The notes beneath the pieces were generated by a model. The model searched no databases and had not been told where the DNA came from. It was given only the letters and a program-made list of their open reading frames with translations. Shown piece after piece: positions 7,555-14,799 of a stretch of DNA of 16,556 bases. Source of the stretch: Spirochaetota bacterium (GTDB taxonomy: Bacteria; Spirochaetota; Leptospiria; Turneriellales; Turneriellaceae); assembly GCA_029561505.1 (NCBI GenBank), contig JAKQXK010000206.1, forward strand, positions 1 to 16,556, written 5' to 3'. Positions within the stretch are counted from its first letter, which is position 1. Each line of letters begins with the position of its first letter. A program made the translations under genes and the position numbers.

Positions 7555-8391
7555 TCAGCCGCGTACGGGCAGGTAGACATCGACGATCGCCGTGGCATCA
7601 TCGGCACGCCGCAGGTAACTTTCAAAAGGCGGTGCATTTCTGAGTCTTATTTTTCGACGGGAAACTTCTGCGTTCATGAGGCGGTCGTACAGCTGCGGCA
7701 GATCTGTGTATGCACCATGGTGCCTGTAGACGGCATAACGCCCACCCGCGATAGAACGCACGGGCATATCTTTTGGGTCGAGCTTATCGGGCACCACAAT
7801 GCCGAGGTCGAACCTTATCTTTTGGCGCTCTGTAATATCGGGATCATCATTCGATACCCCGACCCAGCGCGCCGCTGACAAACCGAGGCCGGCTGCCACC
7901 ACCTCAAGTTGTTTTGTCAGCGTATGTGAGCTGATTGGGCCTGGCAGATTCGCGTAGTCGCCGACGTAGCGCACGTACGCGATTCTAAATGCGGGCACGG
8001 TGACAAAACGCAGCGGCATCACCTGCGGGTCGCCAGCCACCTGACTTAAGCTGCGTTGGCGCTTCGCCTTCTTATATGCGGCAGGGGCTTGCCCGAACTG
8101 CCGCCTGAACGCACGGGTAAACGCCTCGTGCGAGAGAAAGCCCGATTCGAAGGCGACCTCAGAGATGCTCTTTTCTGAAATCTTGATTTCGTAAGCCGCC
8201 CTTTCAAGAATCAACCGCCTGACATATTTACCGACGGGTTCTTTGGCAATGGCGCTGAAGCGCCGGCGAAAATGAAAGTACGACGACGCAGAAAGAAACG
8301 CCAGCTCGGCGAGCGAGATGTCTTTCGTCAGGCTTGCGTCAATTTTTGCAAAGACGTCATGCAACGCGCCGAAGCCGGCGTCTGGCTTCAT
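7555..8391 (-). CDS. AraC-family transcriptional regulator with C-terminal GyrI-like effector-binding domain
   Basis: 278-aa regulator of the Rob/BmrR-like fusion type. The N-terminal half carries two AraC helix-turn-helix motifs: DISLAELAFLSASSYFHFRRRF and SISEVAFESGFLSHEAFTRAF, followed by FGQAPAAYKK. The C-terminal half (about 125-278) is a GyrI-like small-molecule domain: FRIAYVRYVGDYANLP, RFDLGIVVPD, GGRYAVYRHHGAYTDLP, FESYLR, and a final DVYLPV strand. The usual WLP..SG segment is replaced, so the ligand may differ. The ATG at 8391 gives the family length and overlaps the end of the upstream gene by 35 bp; a start at 8505 would add 38 residues lying wholly inside that gene. It is the last gene of a three-gene operon and probably controls a stress or drug response. 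Confidence 0.87.
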   Translation of the reverse strand: MKPDAGFGALHDVFAKIDASLTKDISLAELAFLSASSYFHFRRRFSAIAKEPVGKYVRRLILERAAYEIKISEKSISEVAFESGFLSHEAFTRAFRRQFGQAPAAYKKAKRQRSLSQVAGDPQVMPLRFVTVPAFRIAYVRYVGDYANLPGPISSHTLTKQLEVVAAGLGLSAARWVGVSNDDPDITERQKIRFDLGIVVPDKLDPKDMPVRSIAGGRYAVYRHHGAYTDLPQLYDRLMNAEVSRRKIRLRNAPPFESYLRRADDATAIVDVYLPVRG

Positions 8392-8644
8392 CGATGAGCC
8401 GCTGCTTTTCTTCTGGCGCAAGGTGCCTCCAATGGCGGCCTTCGAGTGCTGCCTGTAACGAAAACAAATAATAGCAGTGCGGCAGATGCCGTGCGCCATG
8501 AGCAAGTGAAAGACGCACGTAACAGTCTACTGAGCCCACCTTGCTTAACTGTTGCGGTGTGCGAATACCGATGCCCGCGAGTTCAGTCGCCAGTTTCTCG
8601 CCGATATTCGGCAATTGTTGCAGCGGCTGGTTTTTACGCTTCAT
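8357..8644 (-). CDS. Stand-alone TfoX C-terminal-like (helix-hairpin-helix) protein
   Basis: 95-aa protein matching the C-terminal domain of TfoX/Sxy proteins: QQLPNIGEKLATELAGIGI (a helix-hairpin-helix), TPQQLSKVG, then a helix containing LFSQ-type residues and ALEGRHWRHLAPEEKQRL, the characteristic G.HW..L...EK.. ending. The TfoX N-terminal domain is absent, as in many stand-alone members, whose function is not well defined; a competence role should not be assumed. The ATG at 8644 has GAGG 6 nt upstream and overlaps the VOC gene by 11 bp, so the two are probably translationally coupled. The longer reading to 8704 lies inside the VOC gene and is rejected. Confidence 0.82.
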   Translation of the reverse strand: MKRKNQPLQQLPNIGEKLATELAGIGIRTPQQLSKVGSVDCYVRLSLAHGARHLPHCYYLFSLQAALEGRHWRHLAPEEKQRLIDEARRRLRRVA

Positions 8645-9026
8645 GGCCAACCTCACGCCGCTGCACGATATCGACGAGAATACCATTAGGGTCTCGCACA
8701 ACAAAATGCGTATCGCCCCATTCTTCTTCAGTCAGTGGTAATTCAATGGGCAAACCTGCGCCCCTTAAGCGGTCGTAGTCAGCTGTTACGCTGTCAGATT
8801 CAAGAATGAGCCAGACCCCGCTGCCACGATAGGGTTTCTGAAACCCGGCCAGGCGAACCTGCGGCTGGTCTGGCAGCATGATCGCGAGTTCATTCGCTTC
8901 GCTCGCAGGTGCGTGCAGCAAGATGAACCATTCAGATGCAAATTTTTCGCGAAAACCAAAGTGTTCGACGAAGAATCTGCTCGTTTCTTCAAGTTTTTGG
9001 GTGATGATCCCTGTCTGTAGTCGCAT
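8634..9026 (-). CDS. VOC-family (glyoxalase/bleomycin-resistance fold) protein
   Basis: 130-aa protein with the paired beta-alpha-beta-beta-beta units of the VOC fold: KLEETSRFFVEHFGFREKF, then FILLHAP; in the second half SGVWLILESDSVTADYDRLRGAG and the signature THFVVRDPNGILVDIVQ. The first-strand His and the final-strand Glu used as metal ligands by glyoxalase I are not evident (Gln and Asp are in their places). It may therefore be a binding or resistance protein rather than a glyoxalase. The start at 9026 is supported by GGAGG 4 nt upstream. First gene of the operon with the TfoX-like and AraC/GyrI genes; its promoter should lie in 9027-9149. Confidence 0.85.
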   Translation of the reverse strand: MRLQTGIITQKLEETSRFFVEHFGFREKFASEWFILLHAPASEANELAIMLPDQPQVRLAGFQKPYRGSGVWLILESDSVTADYDRLRGAGLPIELPLTEEEWGDTHFVVRDPNGILVDIVQRREVGHEA

Positions 9027-9149
9027 ATAGCCTCCGTTGCATGCCCGGTTGGGGCAGCGGCTATATTCATAACACTTTTCGCGCAGGGCAATTTGACCGT
9101 TTTTGCTTTTTTAGTGAATTTCTGCGTCTGCTGAAAATTCAGCAAGGTC

Positions 9150-9183
9150 GGCAAATCTGACCGTTAATTCGGCCAGATTTGCC
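9150..9183. terminator. Long-stem hairpin just after the acetyltransferase gene
   Basis: Arms GGCAAATCTG (9150-9159) and CAGATTTGCC (9174-9183) pair perfectly. After one mismatch a further CCG/CGG pairing closes on a TTAATT loop, giving a 14-position stem. It lies 7 nt past the acetyltransferase stop on the minus strand. No T-run follows directly, so it may act as a 3' stabiliser or a Rho-assisted end rather than a classical intrinsic terminator. A smaller hairpin GCTGAA-AA-TTCAGC follows at 9130-9143. Confidence 0.5.
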
Positions 9184-9190
9184 AAGCACC

Positions 9191-9640
9191 TTACAGGCTC
9201 AGTATCTTTCTGTACTGAATAAACCCCGAACGCGCGGCGAGTTTTTCATAGAGTTTTTGCGCGGTCGCATTGGTTTCATGTGTTAACCAGTGCACGCGCG
9301 AAGCGCCGTCGGCTTTGGCGCGCGCATAAACCGCTTCGATGAGTGCGGTCGCAACGCCCTGCCCGCGCGCGTCTTCGGCGGTGAACAGGTCTTGCAGGTA
9401 GCAATAGTCGCCGGTTGTCCAGCATGAACGGTGGTAGATAATGTGCACGATGCCGGCGAGCTTATTCTCGGAGTATGCACCCAGAGCAAACATCGGTTCT
9501 TTCGGGTCTGTCAAACGCTGCCATGTCGTCTGCGTCGTCTCTTCGGTAACCGTGCTCTCGTAGAACCTGAGATATCCCCGCCAGAGTGGTAACCATGAGG
9601 CAAAATCTGCCGGGGTAAGTTCGCGTACGTTCGGGGTCAT
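9191..9640 (-). CDS. GNAT-family N-acetyltransferase
   Basis: 149-aa acetyl-CoA-dependent acyltransferase. The acetyl-CoA binding motif A is clear: YLQDLFTAEDARGQGVATALI (R/Q-x-x-G-x-G/A as RGQGVA). Motif B ends with HWLTHETNATAQKLYEKL, with the conserved Asn and Tyr, then GFIQYRKIL. Length is typical of a single GNAT domain. Its start codon overlaps the stop of the upstream TetR gene as ATGA (9640-9637), so it is translationally coupled to that regulator. The substrate (a small amine, peptide or antibiotic) cannot be read from the sequence. Confidence 0.9.
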   Translation of the reverse strand: MTPNVRELTPADFASWLPLWRGYLRFYESTVTEETTQTTWQRLTDPKEPMFALGAYSENKLAGIVHIIYHRSCWTTGDYCYLQDLFTAEDARGQGVATALIEAVYARAKADGASRVHWLTHETNATAQKLYEKLAARSGFIQYRKILSL

Positions 9641-10182
9641 GTACAGACGAGTCTCTGCAGGTCTTCATTGAGTCGCGCAAAAACCGCTTTATCGCCCGTG
9701 AGGTTATACATGGTCATCGCGCCCTCGTAAACCATGAAGACGCTCTGCGCGGCACGCGGGTTCTGCAGATATGCCGCGAGCACGGCAACAATCTCATCGA
9801 TGGCGTTTCGCAGCTTTGCCCTTAATGCAGGCGATTCTTGTAAAGTCTGCGCGAACAGATTCGAGAATGGGCAGCCATAAAAATCACCCGCCTCGGCGCC
9901 GCGCGCGAGCAGCTTTGCCCAGGTTGCAAAGAAATCGGGCGCCTCGGGACGCTTCTGCATTAACGCGCGCAAAACGTCGACGAGCTCGGCCTTTTTGGCC
10001 TCAATGTATTCGGTCGCGAGCTCGTCTTTCGAGCGGTAATATTTGTAGAATGTCGCTTTGTAGATGCCCGCCGCATCGAGAATCTCTTGCAGGCCAACGC
10101 TGTAACCTTTGCGATAGAACAGCTCTGCCGCAGCAGAGTGCAGGCGCTCGGGCGAAAAAACCTCGTATTCGCGCTTGGCCAT
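9637..10182 (-). CDS. TetR-family transcriptional repressor, divergent from an MDR dehydrogenase
   Basis: 181-aa repressor. The N-terminal helix-turn-helix reads LHSAAAELFYRKGY, then VGLQEILDAAGIYKATFYKYYRSKDEL (about residues 14-55). The C-terminal half contains GDFYGCPFSNLFAQTLQESP, a Gly-Cys-Pro pattern found in TetR regulators of the NemR/AcuR/YxaF type, which often respond to electrophiles through cysteine. That response is inference here. Divergent from the small ORF and dehydrogenase at 10300-11561, with TAGAC half-sites between, and followed by the overlapping GNAT gene. It probably represses both itself and the divergent dehydrogenase. Confidence 0.9.
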   Translation of the reverse strand: MAKREYEVFSPERLHSAAAELFYRKGYSVGLQEILDAAGIYKATFYKYYRSKDELATEYIEAKKAELVDVLRALMQKRPEAPDFFATWAKLLARGAEAGDFYGCPFSNLFAQTLQESPALRAKLRNAIDEIVAVLAAYLQNPRAAQSVFMVYEGAMTMYNLTGDKAVFARLNEDLQRLVCT

Positions 10183-10203
10183 CAGTCGGTTTTATTCTTG
10201 ACG

Positions 10204-10258
10204 AATAGACCATGCAGTCTATTTAAACCTAAGAAGAATGAACTCATCGGTCTATTTT
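10204..10258. promoter_or_regulatory. Inverted TAGAC half-sites, probable operator of the second TetR
   Basis: AATAGAC (10204-10210) and GTCTATT (10217-10223) form an inverted repeat with a 6-bp centre. A third half-site, GGTCTATT (10249-10256), is the exact reverse complement of AATAGACC at 10204-10211. All lie in the 117-bp gap between the divergent TetR and the small ORF/dehydrogenase. TAGACC-type half-sites are, from memory, similar to operators of NemR-like TetR proteins. Confidence 0.6.
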
Positions 10259-10299
10259 GCCTTTCGCAGAATACCGTAAAGCAACATTCAGGAGGATTT

Positions 10300-10539
10300 A
10301 TGAAAGCTACAATTCTATTACTTTCTATGTTCGCAACTTACCCAGCAACGTACGGCAAAGACACCAACCCTGCCTGCGTTACGATCGTGCGTTTACCGAT
10401 ACCATGGTACGCACCAAAATTCTACGTGAAGAGCCGTAATGGGAAGCTTCGGTTGAAACAGAAAATCAACCGGGGGAGAAATTTCGCGTGCCGCTGGCGA
10501 TCGCCAACCCTGGCTAACGCAATAGGTAGAAGTCTATGA
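10300..10539 (+). CDS. Small ORF, possibly a frameshifted gene remnant, coupled to the dehydrogenase
   Basis: 79 codons behind an excellent ribosome site (AGGAGG, then 4 nt, then ATG at 10300). The first 25 residues (MKATILLLSMFATYPATYG and on) look like a signal peptide. The stop overlaps the dehydrogenase start as ATGA (10536-10539). From about residue 28 the product becomes very basic and does not look like a folded protein. A second frame shows better coding character: CLRYDRAFTDTMVRTKILR (from 10371) to a TAA at 10437, then WEASVETENQPGEKFRVPL and on to a TAA at 10515. This suggests either a decayed gene with one frameshift and one stop, or a short leader peptide for coupling. I do not recognise the family. 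Confidence 0.4.
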   Translation: MKATILLLSMFATYPATYGKDTNPACVTIVRLPIPWYAPKFYVKSRNGKLRLKQKINRGRNFACRWRSPTLANAIGRSL

Positions 10540-11561
10540 AACAACTATGGTTTGCCAAAAAGAACACGCTCGAATGGCGCGAGGTGCCCGAGCCAAAACT
10601 CGACGGCCCCGGCCAGGCGATTGTGCGCCCGCTGGCGATTGCGCGCTGCGATCTCGACCTGCCGATCATTCAGGGCCACACGCTGTTTCGGCCCGCCTTT
10701 CCGATCGGGCATGAGATGACGGCAGAGATCGTTGAACTCAGTGAAGATATCAAACATCTTCAAATCGGCGACGCCTGCGTGGTCAATTTTCAGATTGTCT
10801 GCGGTAGCTGCCCTGCCTGCAGCTCTCACCACTCGCCGGCATGCACGACGGTGCCGTTCGGCGCGAACTATGGCCTCGGCCGCGAGGCTGCTGAATTTGG
10901 CGGTGGGCTGGCAGAACTGGTAAAGGTGCCTTATGCCGAAGCGATGCTGCAGCGCGTTCCGGCTGGCATCGACCCGCTCGCGCTCGCAAGCCTCAGCGAC
11001 AACATGACCGACGCGTACCGCACCGTCGCGCCCTACCTCAAAGCCCAGCCGGGTGCGAACCTTTTGATTGTCGGCGGTGTCGCCGAGAGCATCGCGTGTT
11101 ATGCAATTCTCGAAGCGCAGGCACTCGGCGCAGGCCAGATTACCTATTTCGACACCGACAAGGCGCGCGCCGACTTTGCCGCACAGCTCGGTGCCACGGT
11201 TGAATACGCTGAAAAATTTCCGCAGCGGCTCGGTGGTAATTTTGACGTCACGATAGATTGTTCGGGTTCGGTCGACGGCTTTCGTATGGCTTTACGATCG
11301 GCCCGCCCTTATGGCAAAGCAATCACGGTGAGCATCTTTTTTGACAACAGCGTGCCGATACCATTTATTGAAATGTACACGAAGGGCATCGACCTCACGA
11401 TCAGCCGCACCCATGCGCGTGAGCAGACCCCCGAAGTTTTGCAGTTGATCGCCGATAAGAAATTCGACCCGGCGCGCGTCACGAGCCGGGTGGTCGATTT
11501 TAAAGATGCAGCCGAGGCATGGGTTCAGCCTGGCCGCAAGCTGATTGTGCGGGGGCCTTAA
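10536..11561 (+). CDS. Zinc-type medium-chain dehydrogenase/reductase (alcohol dehydrogenase superfamily)
   Basis: 341-aa oxidoreductase of the MDR fold. Catalytic zinc ligands are visible: C38 in ARCDLD, H59-E60 in IGHE, and D155 in SLSDNMTDAY, an Asp third ligand as in formaldehyde-dehydrogenase-like members. The structural zinc lobe has C89, C92, C95 and C103 (CGSCPACSSHHSPAC). The Rossmann domain begins LLIVGGVAES; the usual GxGxxG keeps only the first Gly. D206-region residues (YFDTD) favour NAD over NADP. Divergent from the TetR gene at 9637-10182 and preceded by the small ORF it overlaps by 4 bp, so it is probably the regulated target, for an alcohol, aldehyde or similar toxic substrate that is not identifiable. 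Ends 6 bp from the stop of the facing AAA+ gene. Confidence 0.9.
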   Translation: MKQLWFAKKNTLEWREVPEPKLDGPGQAIVRPLAIARCDLDLPIIQGHTLFRPAFPIGHEMTAEIVELSEDIKHLQIGDACVVNFQIVCGSCPACSSHHSPACTTVPFGANYGLGREAAEFGGGLAELVKVPYAEAMLQRVPAGIDPLALASLSDNMTDAYRTVAPYLKAQPGANLLIVGGVAESIACYAILEAQALGAGQITYFDTDKARADFAAQLGATVEYAEKFPQRLGGNFDVTIDCSGSVDGFRMALRSARPYGKAITVSIFFDNSVPIPFIEMYTKGIDLTISRTHAREQTPEVLQLIADKKFDPARVTSRVVDFKDAAEAWVQPGRKLIVRGP

Positions 11562-11567
11562 TGCCCG

Positions 11568-13559
11568 TCAGCGCTTTTCAGGTATCTGCAGGCCGTACTT
11601 TTCCATTTTGGCGCGCAGCGTGTTGATCGTGATCTCGAGTTCGATCGCGGTCTGGCGCTGGTTGAAGCGGCGGCGCTGCAGGCATTCCCAGATGACTTCG
11701 CGTTCGGCGCGTTCGAGCGCGCTGAGTTTGGGCCCTTCGACCGCGCGCGGTGCTTCGCGCAGATTGAGGTATTTCGGTTCGAGCGCGGTGCCGGCCGTCT
11801 GCAGCAGCATCGCCTGCTCGAGCCTTACCTTGAGTTCAGCTGTGTTGCCCGGCCAGCCATAGTTATGCGCGGCGACGAGAAAGTTATTGGTGATCGCGGT
11901 AAACGGCAGCGCGCGTTCGCGGCATAGCCGCTCGGCGAAAAAGAAAATCTGCGCGCGCAGATCGTCGCGGCGCTGCGCGAGCGGCGAGAGGCTCAGCTGC
12001 GGCAATGCGTCGCAATAGGCGCGCTGGCCCGGTTCGGCGAGTTTGGCGGTTAGGTTATCGGCCGACTTCACGGTGAAATAGAGATAGGGCAGCGCGGGGT
12101 TGCCCATAACATAGTTCAGAAAAGCGGCGAGATCTTCGGGGCGCACCGCGTCGAGGTGCTTAATGATCACACCCGGCACGCGCGATGCGCTGTTTTTAAC
12201 TAAGCGTGCAAGGCGAGCCGCGAGATGGCGTGTCTGAAAGCCGCAGTCGATTTCGAGCACCTCACCCTGCGCGCGTAGGTGGTGCAGAGAGCGCGCGAGC
12301 GTGCTTTTGCCGACACCGGTATCGCCCGCAAAGACCACGGGCAGCCGGCTGTCTTTCAGCTGTTTCAGCTTTTCGACGACGGCGAAAAGTTCGGGCGATG
12401 TGACGAGCAGCTCGCGGCCAAACAGCGCCTGCGTGTCTTCTACAAGGCGCGCCTGGTCTGCAGCGTATAGGTCGATCGGCGACAACGGCAGCTCAATCAG
12501 TTTCGAGCGGTCGAACGTCTTCACGACGGCGCCGAGCCATTTATTGCTGACGAGGGTTTCGGCTTTGGTGAGGTAGAGCGCGAGGCGTTTGTTGTCGGCT
12601 TCGAGACGCACGAGGTTGTCGACGAGCCCCTGGTGCCACTTGGGCATCACCTGCTCGTTAAAGCGCGCGGGCGTTGAATAACCACCCGCCGATTCTTCGT
12701 TTTTCGCGTGCAGCTGCAGCGCGTCGCCGCCTTGCGTGACGAACGCAAACACATCTTTGAACTGGCGCACGTTGCCACCGACGATCGAGTTTAACAGTTC
12801 AACGAGGCGCGAGAGCGAAACGATATTCTCGCGGTGGTGCCATGCGGGCGACTGGTGCAGCCGGCCAAAAATATTGCGAATGAACAGCCATTGGCCACGC
12901 ACGAGCATATTAAAAATGCCGAACTGAAACAATAGCACACCGATCACCCCGAAAGCCGGGTAAACATAGTCTTTCACCAGAATCGGCATGAGGCCATTAT
13001 TCAGAATCGGAAACAAAAACCCGACGAAACCATAATCGCCGATCGAGCGCAGCTGAAAGCGCATGAGCGCACTTTCGCTGCGGCGGTAGGCAAGCGCCAG
13101 CGCGAAGAAGGTCGCGAGCACCGTCGCCGACTGCGCCACGACATAATAGGGGTGCAGCGGCCCGCGCACCGGCGCGAAGCCGCCCGGCACGGCGCGCACG
13201 CCGTCTTCGACGAAACCCAGCAGTGTGACAATCAGCAGAAAGGCACCGTTCGCGAGCACCGCATAGAGCAGAATGCCGCGTGGCAGCTCGGCGAATTGGT
13301 GAAAAAAGAGATAGAGCAGCGTGACGGCGAGACATCCCCCTGTGAAGGTGAGGCGTGATGCCAGGGCGATCTGGTTTGCGTCAAGAAAATCGGCGCGCAC
13401 GAGAATCAGCGGCGTCGCCCAGAACATGAGCGCCACCGCGAGGCCTGTAAAGAGCCAGCGCGTCTGCCGATCACCCAGCCGAATAAAGGCCATCGCAATC
13501 ATCGCGACGAGCGGCAGGTTGAAGACCAGAATCAGAGTCAGAGAACTAGAGATATTCAT
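11568..13559 (-). CDS. Membrane-anchored NtrC-like AAA+ regulator lacking the GAFTGA loop
   Basis: 663 aa. Residues 1 to about 225 hold seven hydrophobic helices resembling the 7TM sensor of some histidine kinases. A linker (about 235-385) follows, then an AAA+ domain: intact Walker A GDTGVGKS (412-419), a divergent Walker-B-like VIIKHLD (464-470) without the DE pair, RRDDLRAQIFFFAERLC (about 530-546) as in NtrC proteins, and sensor-II YGWPGNTAEL (567-576) with Ala at 574 in place of the usual Arg. A Fis-type helix-turn-helix ends the protein (NQRQTAIELEITINTLRAKM, 633-652). The stretch that should hold GAFTGA is missing, so direct sigma54 activation is unlikely. The start overlaps the ketosynthase stop by 14 bp, with AAGG upstream, so the two are co-translated. 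Perhaps a membrane-state sensor for the neighbouring lipid gene; that is inference. Confidence 0.85.
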   Translation of the reverse strand: MNISSSLTLILVFNLPLVAMIAMAFIRLGDRQTRWLFTGLAVALMFWATPLILVRADFLDANQIALASRLTFTGGCLAVTLLYLFFHQFAELPRGILLYAVLANGAFLLIVTLLGFVEDGVRAVPGGFAPVRGPLHPYYVVAQSATVLATFFALALAYRRSESALMRFQLRSIGDYGFVGFLFPILNNGLMPILVKDYVYPAFGVIGVLLFQFGIFNMLVRGQWLFIRNIFGRLHQSPAWHHRENIVSLSRLVELLNSIVGGNVRQFKDVFAFVTQGGDALQLHAKNEESAGGYSTPARFNEQVMPKWHQGLVDNLVRLEADNKRLALYLTKAETLVSNKWLGAVVKTFDRSKLIELPLSPIDLYAADQARLVEDTQALFGRELLVTSPELFAVVEKLKQLKDSRLPVVFAGDTGVGKSTLARSLHHLRAQGEVLEIDCGFQTRHLAARLARLVKNSASRVPGVIIKHLDAVRPEDLAAFLNYVMGNPALPYLYFTVKSADNLTAKLAEPGQRAYCDALPQLSLSPLAQRRDDLRAQIFFFAERLCRERALPFTAITNNFLVAAHNYGWPGNTAELKVRLEQAMLLQTAGTALEPKYLNLREAPRAVEGPKLSALERAEREVIWECLQRRRFNQRQTAIELEITINTLRAKMEKYGLQIPEKR

Positions 13560-14799
13560 TCTTTACCTTCTTTAACATAATGGCCGTGTTGAGGCCGCCG
13601 AGGCCATGGCCGTTGACGAGCACAGAGTTCAGCCGCGGCGCTTCGGCCTTGACCGCGACGACGTTCAGCGCCACCTCGGGGTCGGGTACCTTATAATTAT
13701 AGTTCGGCGGTATCTGCCGGTGAAACAGCGACAGCGCAGAGGCCGCCACCTGAAACGCACCCGCCGCTGAAAAGGGAGACCCGACTGAGCCTTTGATCGA
13801 CGAAACCGGCGTCGCCTGCATGTCGGCGTCGCCAAAAGTCTGCACGAGCATATCGGCCTCGAGTTTGTCGAGCACGGTGTCTGACGGCGCATGCGCGTTG
13901 ATATAACCCACACGGCTCTTCACCGCGCTCACCGCCTTTGATACCACGCGCGACCAGCTTTTCGCCGAGCGGTCTGGCATAAAAAGTTCATTCATGTTTT
14001 CGCTGCCCTGCGCGAATGACGCGATCTCTGCATAGATGCGCGCACCGCGTGCGCGTGCATGCTGGTAGTCTTCGAGAATAAATATACCCGCGCCTTCGCC
14101 GAGCACAGATTTGGTGCGCCTTTGGTCAAAAGGGCAAAGGCTGTCTGCTGTCGCGTCGGGGTCGCCACCGGGGGTCATTCCGGCGCCTGCCAGCGCACCC
14201 ATCACCACACGGCTGATCGGCGTGTCGACACCGCCCGTGAACACCACGCGCGCCTTGCCCATTTGAATGCGCTCGCTCGCCAGCCCAATCGCGTTTAAGC
14301 CGCTGACGCACGACGACGAAACCGTCGAAACATAACCTTCGGCCTGGGCCAGCAGCGCAATCGCCGAAGCCGGCGAATACGTGACCGACTGCAACAGGTC
14401 GCGCATATCCATGAGGCCTTCTTCGAATTCAAGCAGACCGTTTCTGCTGCGCACGAGCGCCTTCTCGAGCGCCTCGTAACTACCGACCGCGCAGCCCACC
14501 AGCACATCGGTCTGCAGCGGATCAACGCGCTCAAGCCCCGCGTCGTTCATAGCCATTTTCGCCGCCGCATAAGCGAACTTGCTCGAACGCCCGAAATATT
14601 TGCTCTGCCGGGGCGACAGGTACTCTGACTCGTCGAAGTCTTTCACCTCGGCCGCCAAATCACGCGGAAACGAAGTCGCGTCGAACTGCGTCACCTGACC
14701 CAGCCCCGTCTCGCCCGCCAGCAGATTCTGCCAGAACACCTGTTGCGTCACGCCAATCGGCGAAACAATGCCAATACCCGTAATAACGCAGCGCCGCAC
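13546..14799 (-). CDS. FabF-like 3-oxoacyl-ACP synthase with non-canonical active site
   Basis: 417-aa ketosynthase of the thiolase fold, normally condensing malonyl-ACP with an acyl chain. It begins CVITGIGIVSPIG, typical of FabF. The nucleophile is C164 in VSSSCVSGLNA and the first catalytic His is H303 in INAHAPSD (usually NAHGTST). K336 is kept, but the second His (H340 in E. coli FabF, in KSMTGH) is Ser341 in KGSVGSPFSAAG. The gating loop NSFGFGGTN is NGHGLGGLN. Length matches FabF. It may be a specialised or inactive paralogue rather than the housekeeping enzyme. The start is a GTG at 14799, supported by alignment with FabF. Translationally coupled to the downstream membrane AAA+ regulator; no acyl carrier protein gene is adjacent. 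Confidence 0.88.
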   Translation of the reverse strand: MRRCVITGIGIVSPIGVTQQVFWQNLLAGETGLGQVTQFDATSFPRDLAAEVKDFDESEYLSPRQSKYFGRSSKFAYAAAKMAMNDAGLERVDPLQTDVLVGCAVGSYEALEKALVRSRNGLLEFEEGLMDMRDLLQSVTYSPASAIALLAQAEGYVSTVSSSCVSGLNAIGLASERIQMGKARVVFTGGVDTPISRVVMGALAGAGMTPGGDPDATADSLCPFDQRRTKSVLGEGAGIFILEDYQHARARGARIYAEIASFAQGSENMNELFMPDRSAKSWSRVVSKAVSAVKSRVGYINAHAPSDTVLDKLEADMLVQTFGDADMQATPVSSIKGSVGSPFSAAGAFQVAASALSLFHRQIPPNYNYKVPDPEVALNVVAVKAEAPRLNSVLVNGHGLGGLNTAIMLKKVKNEYL

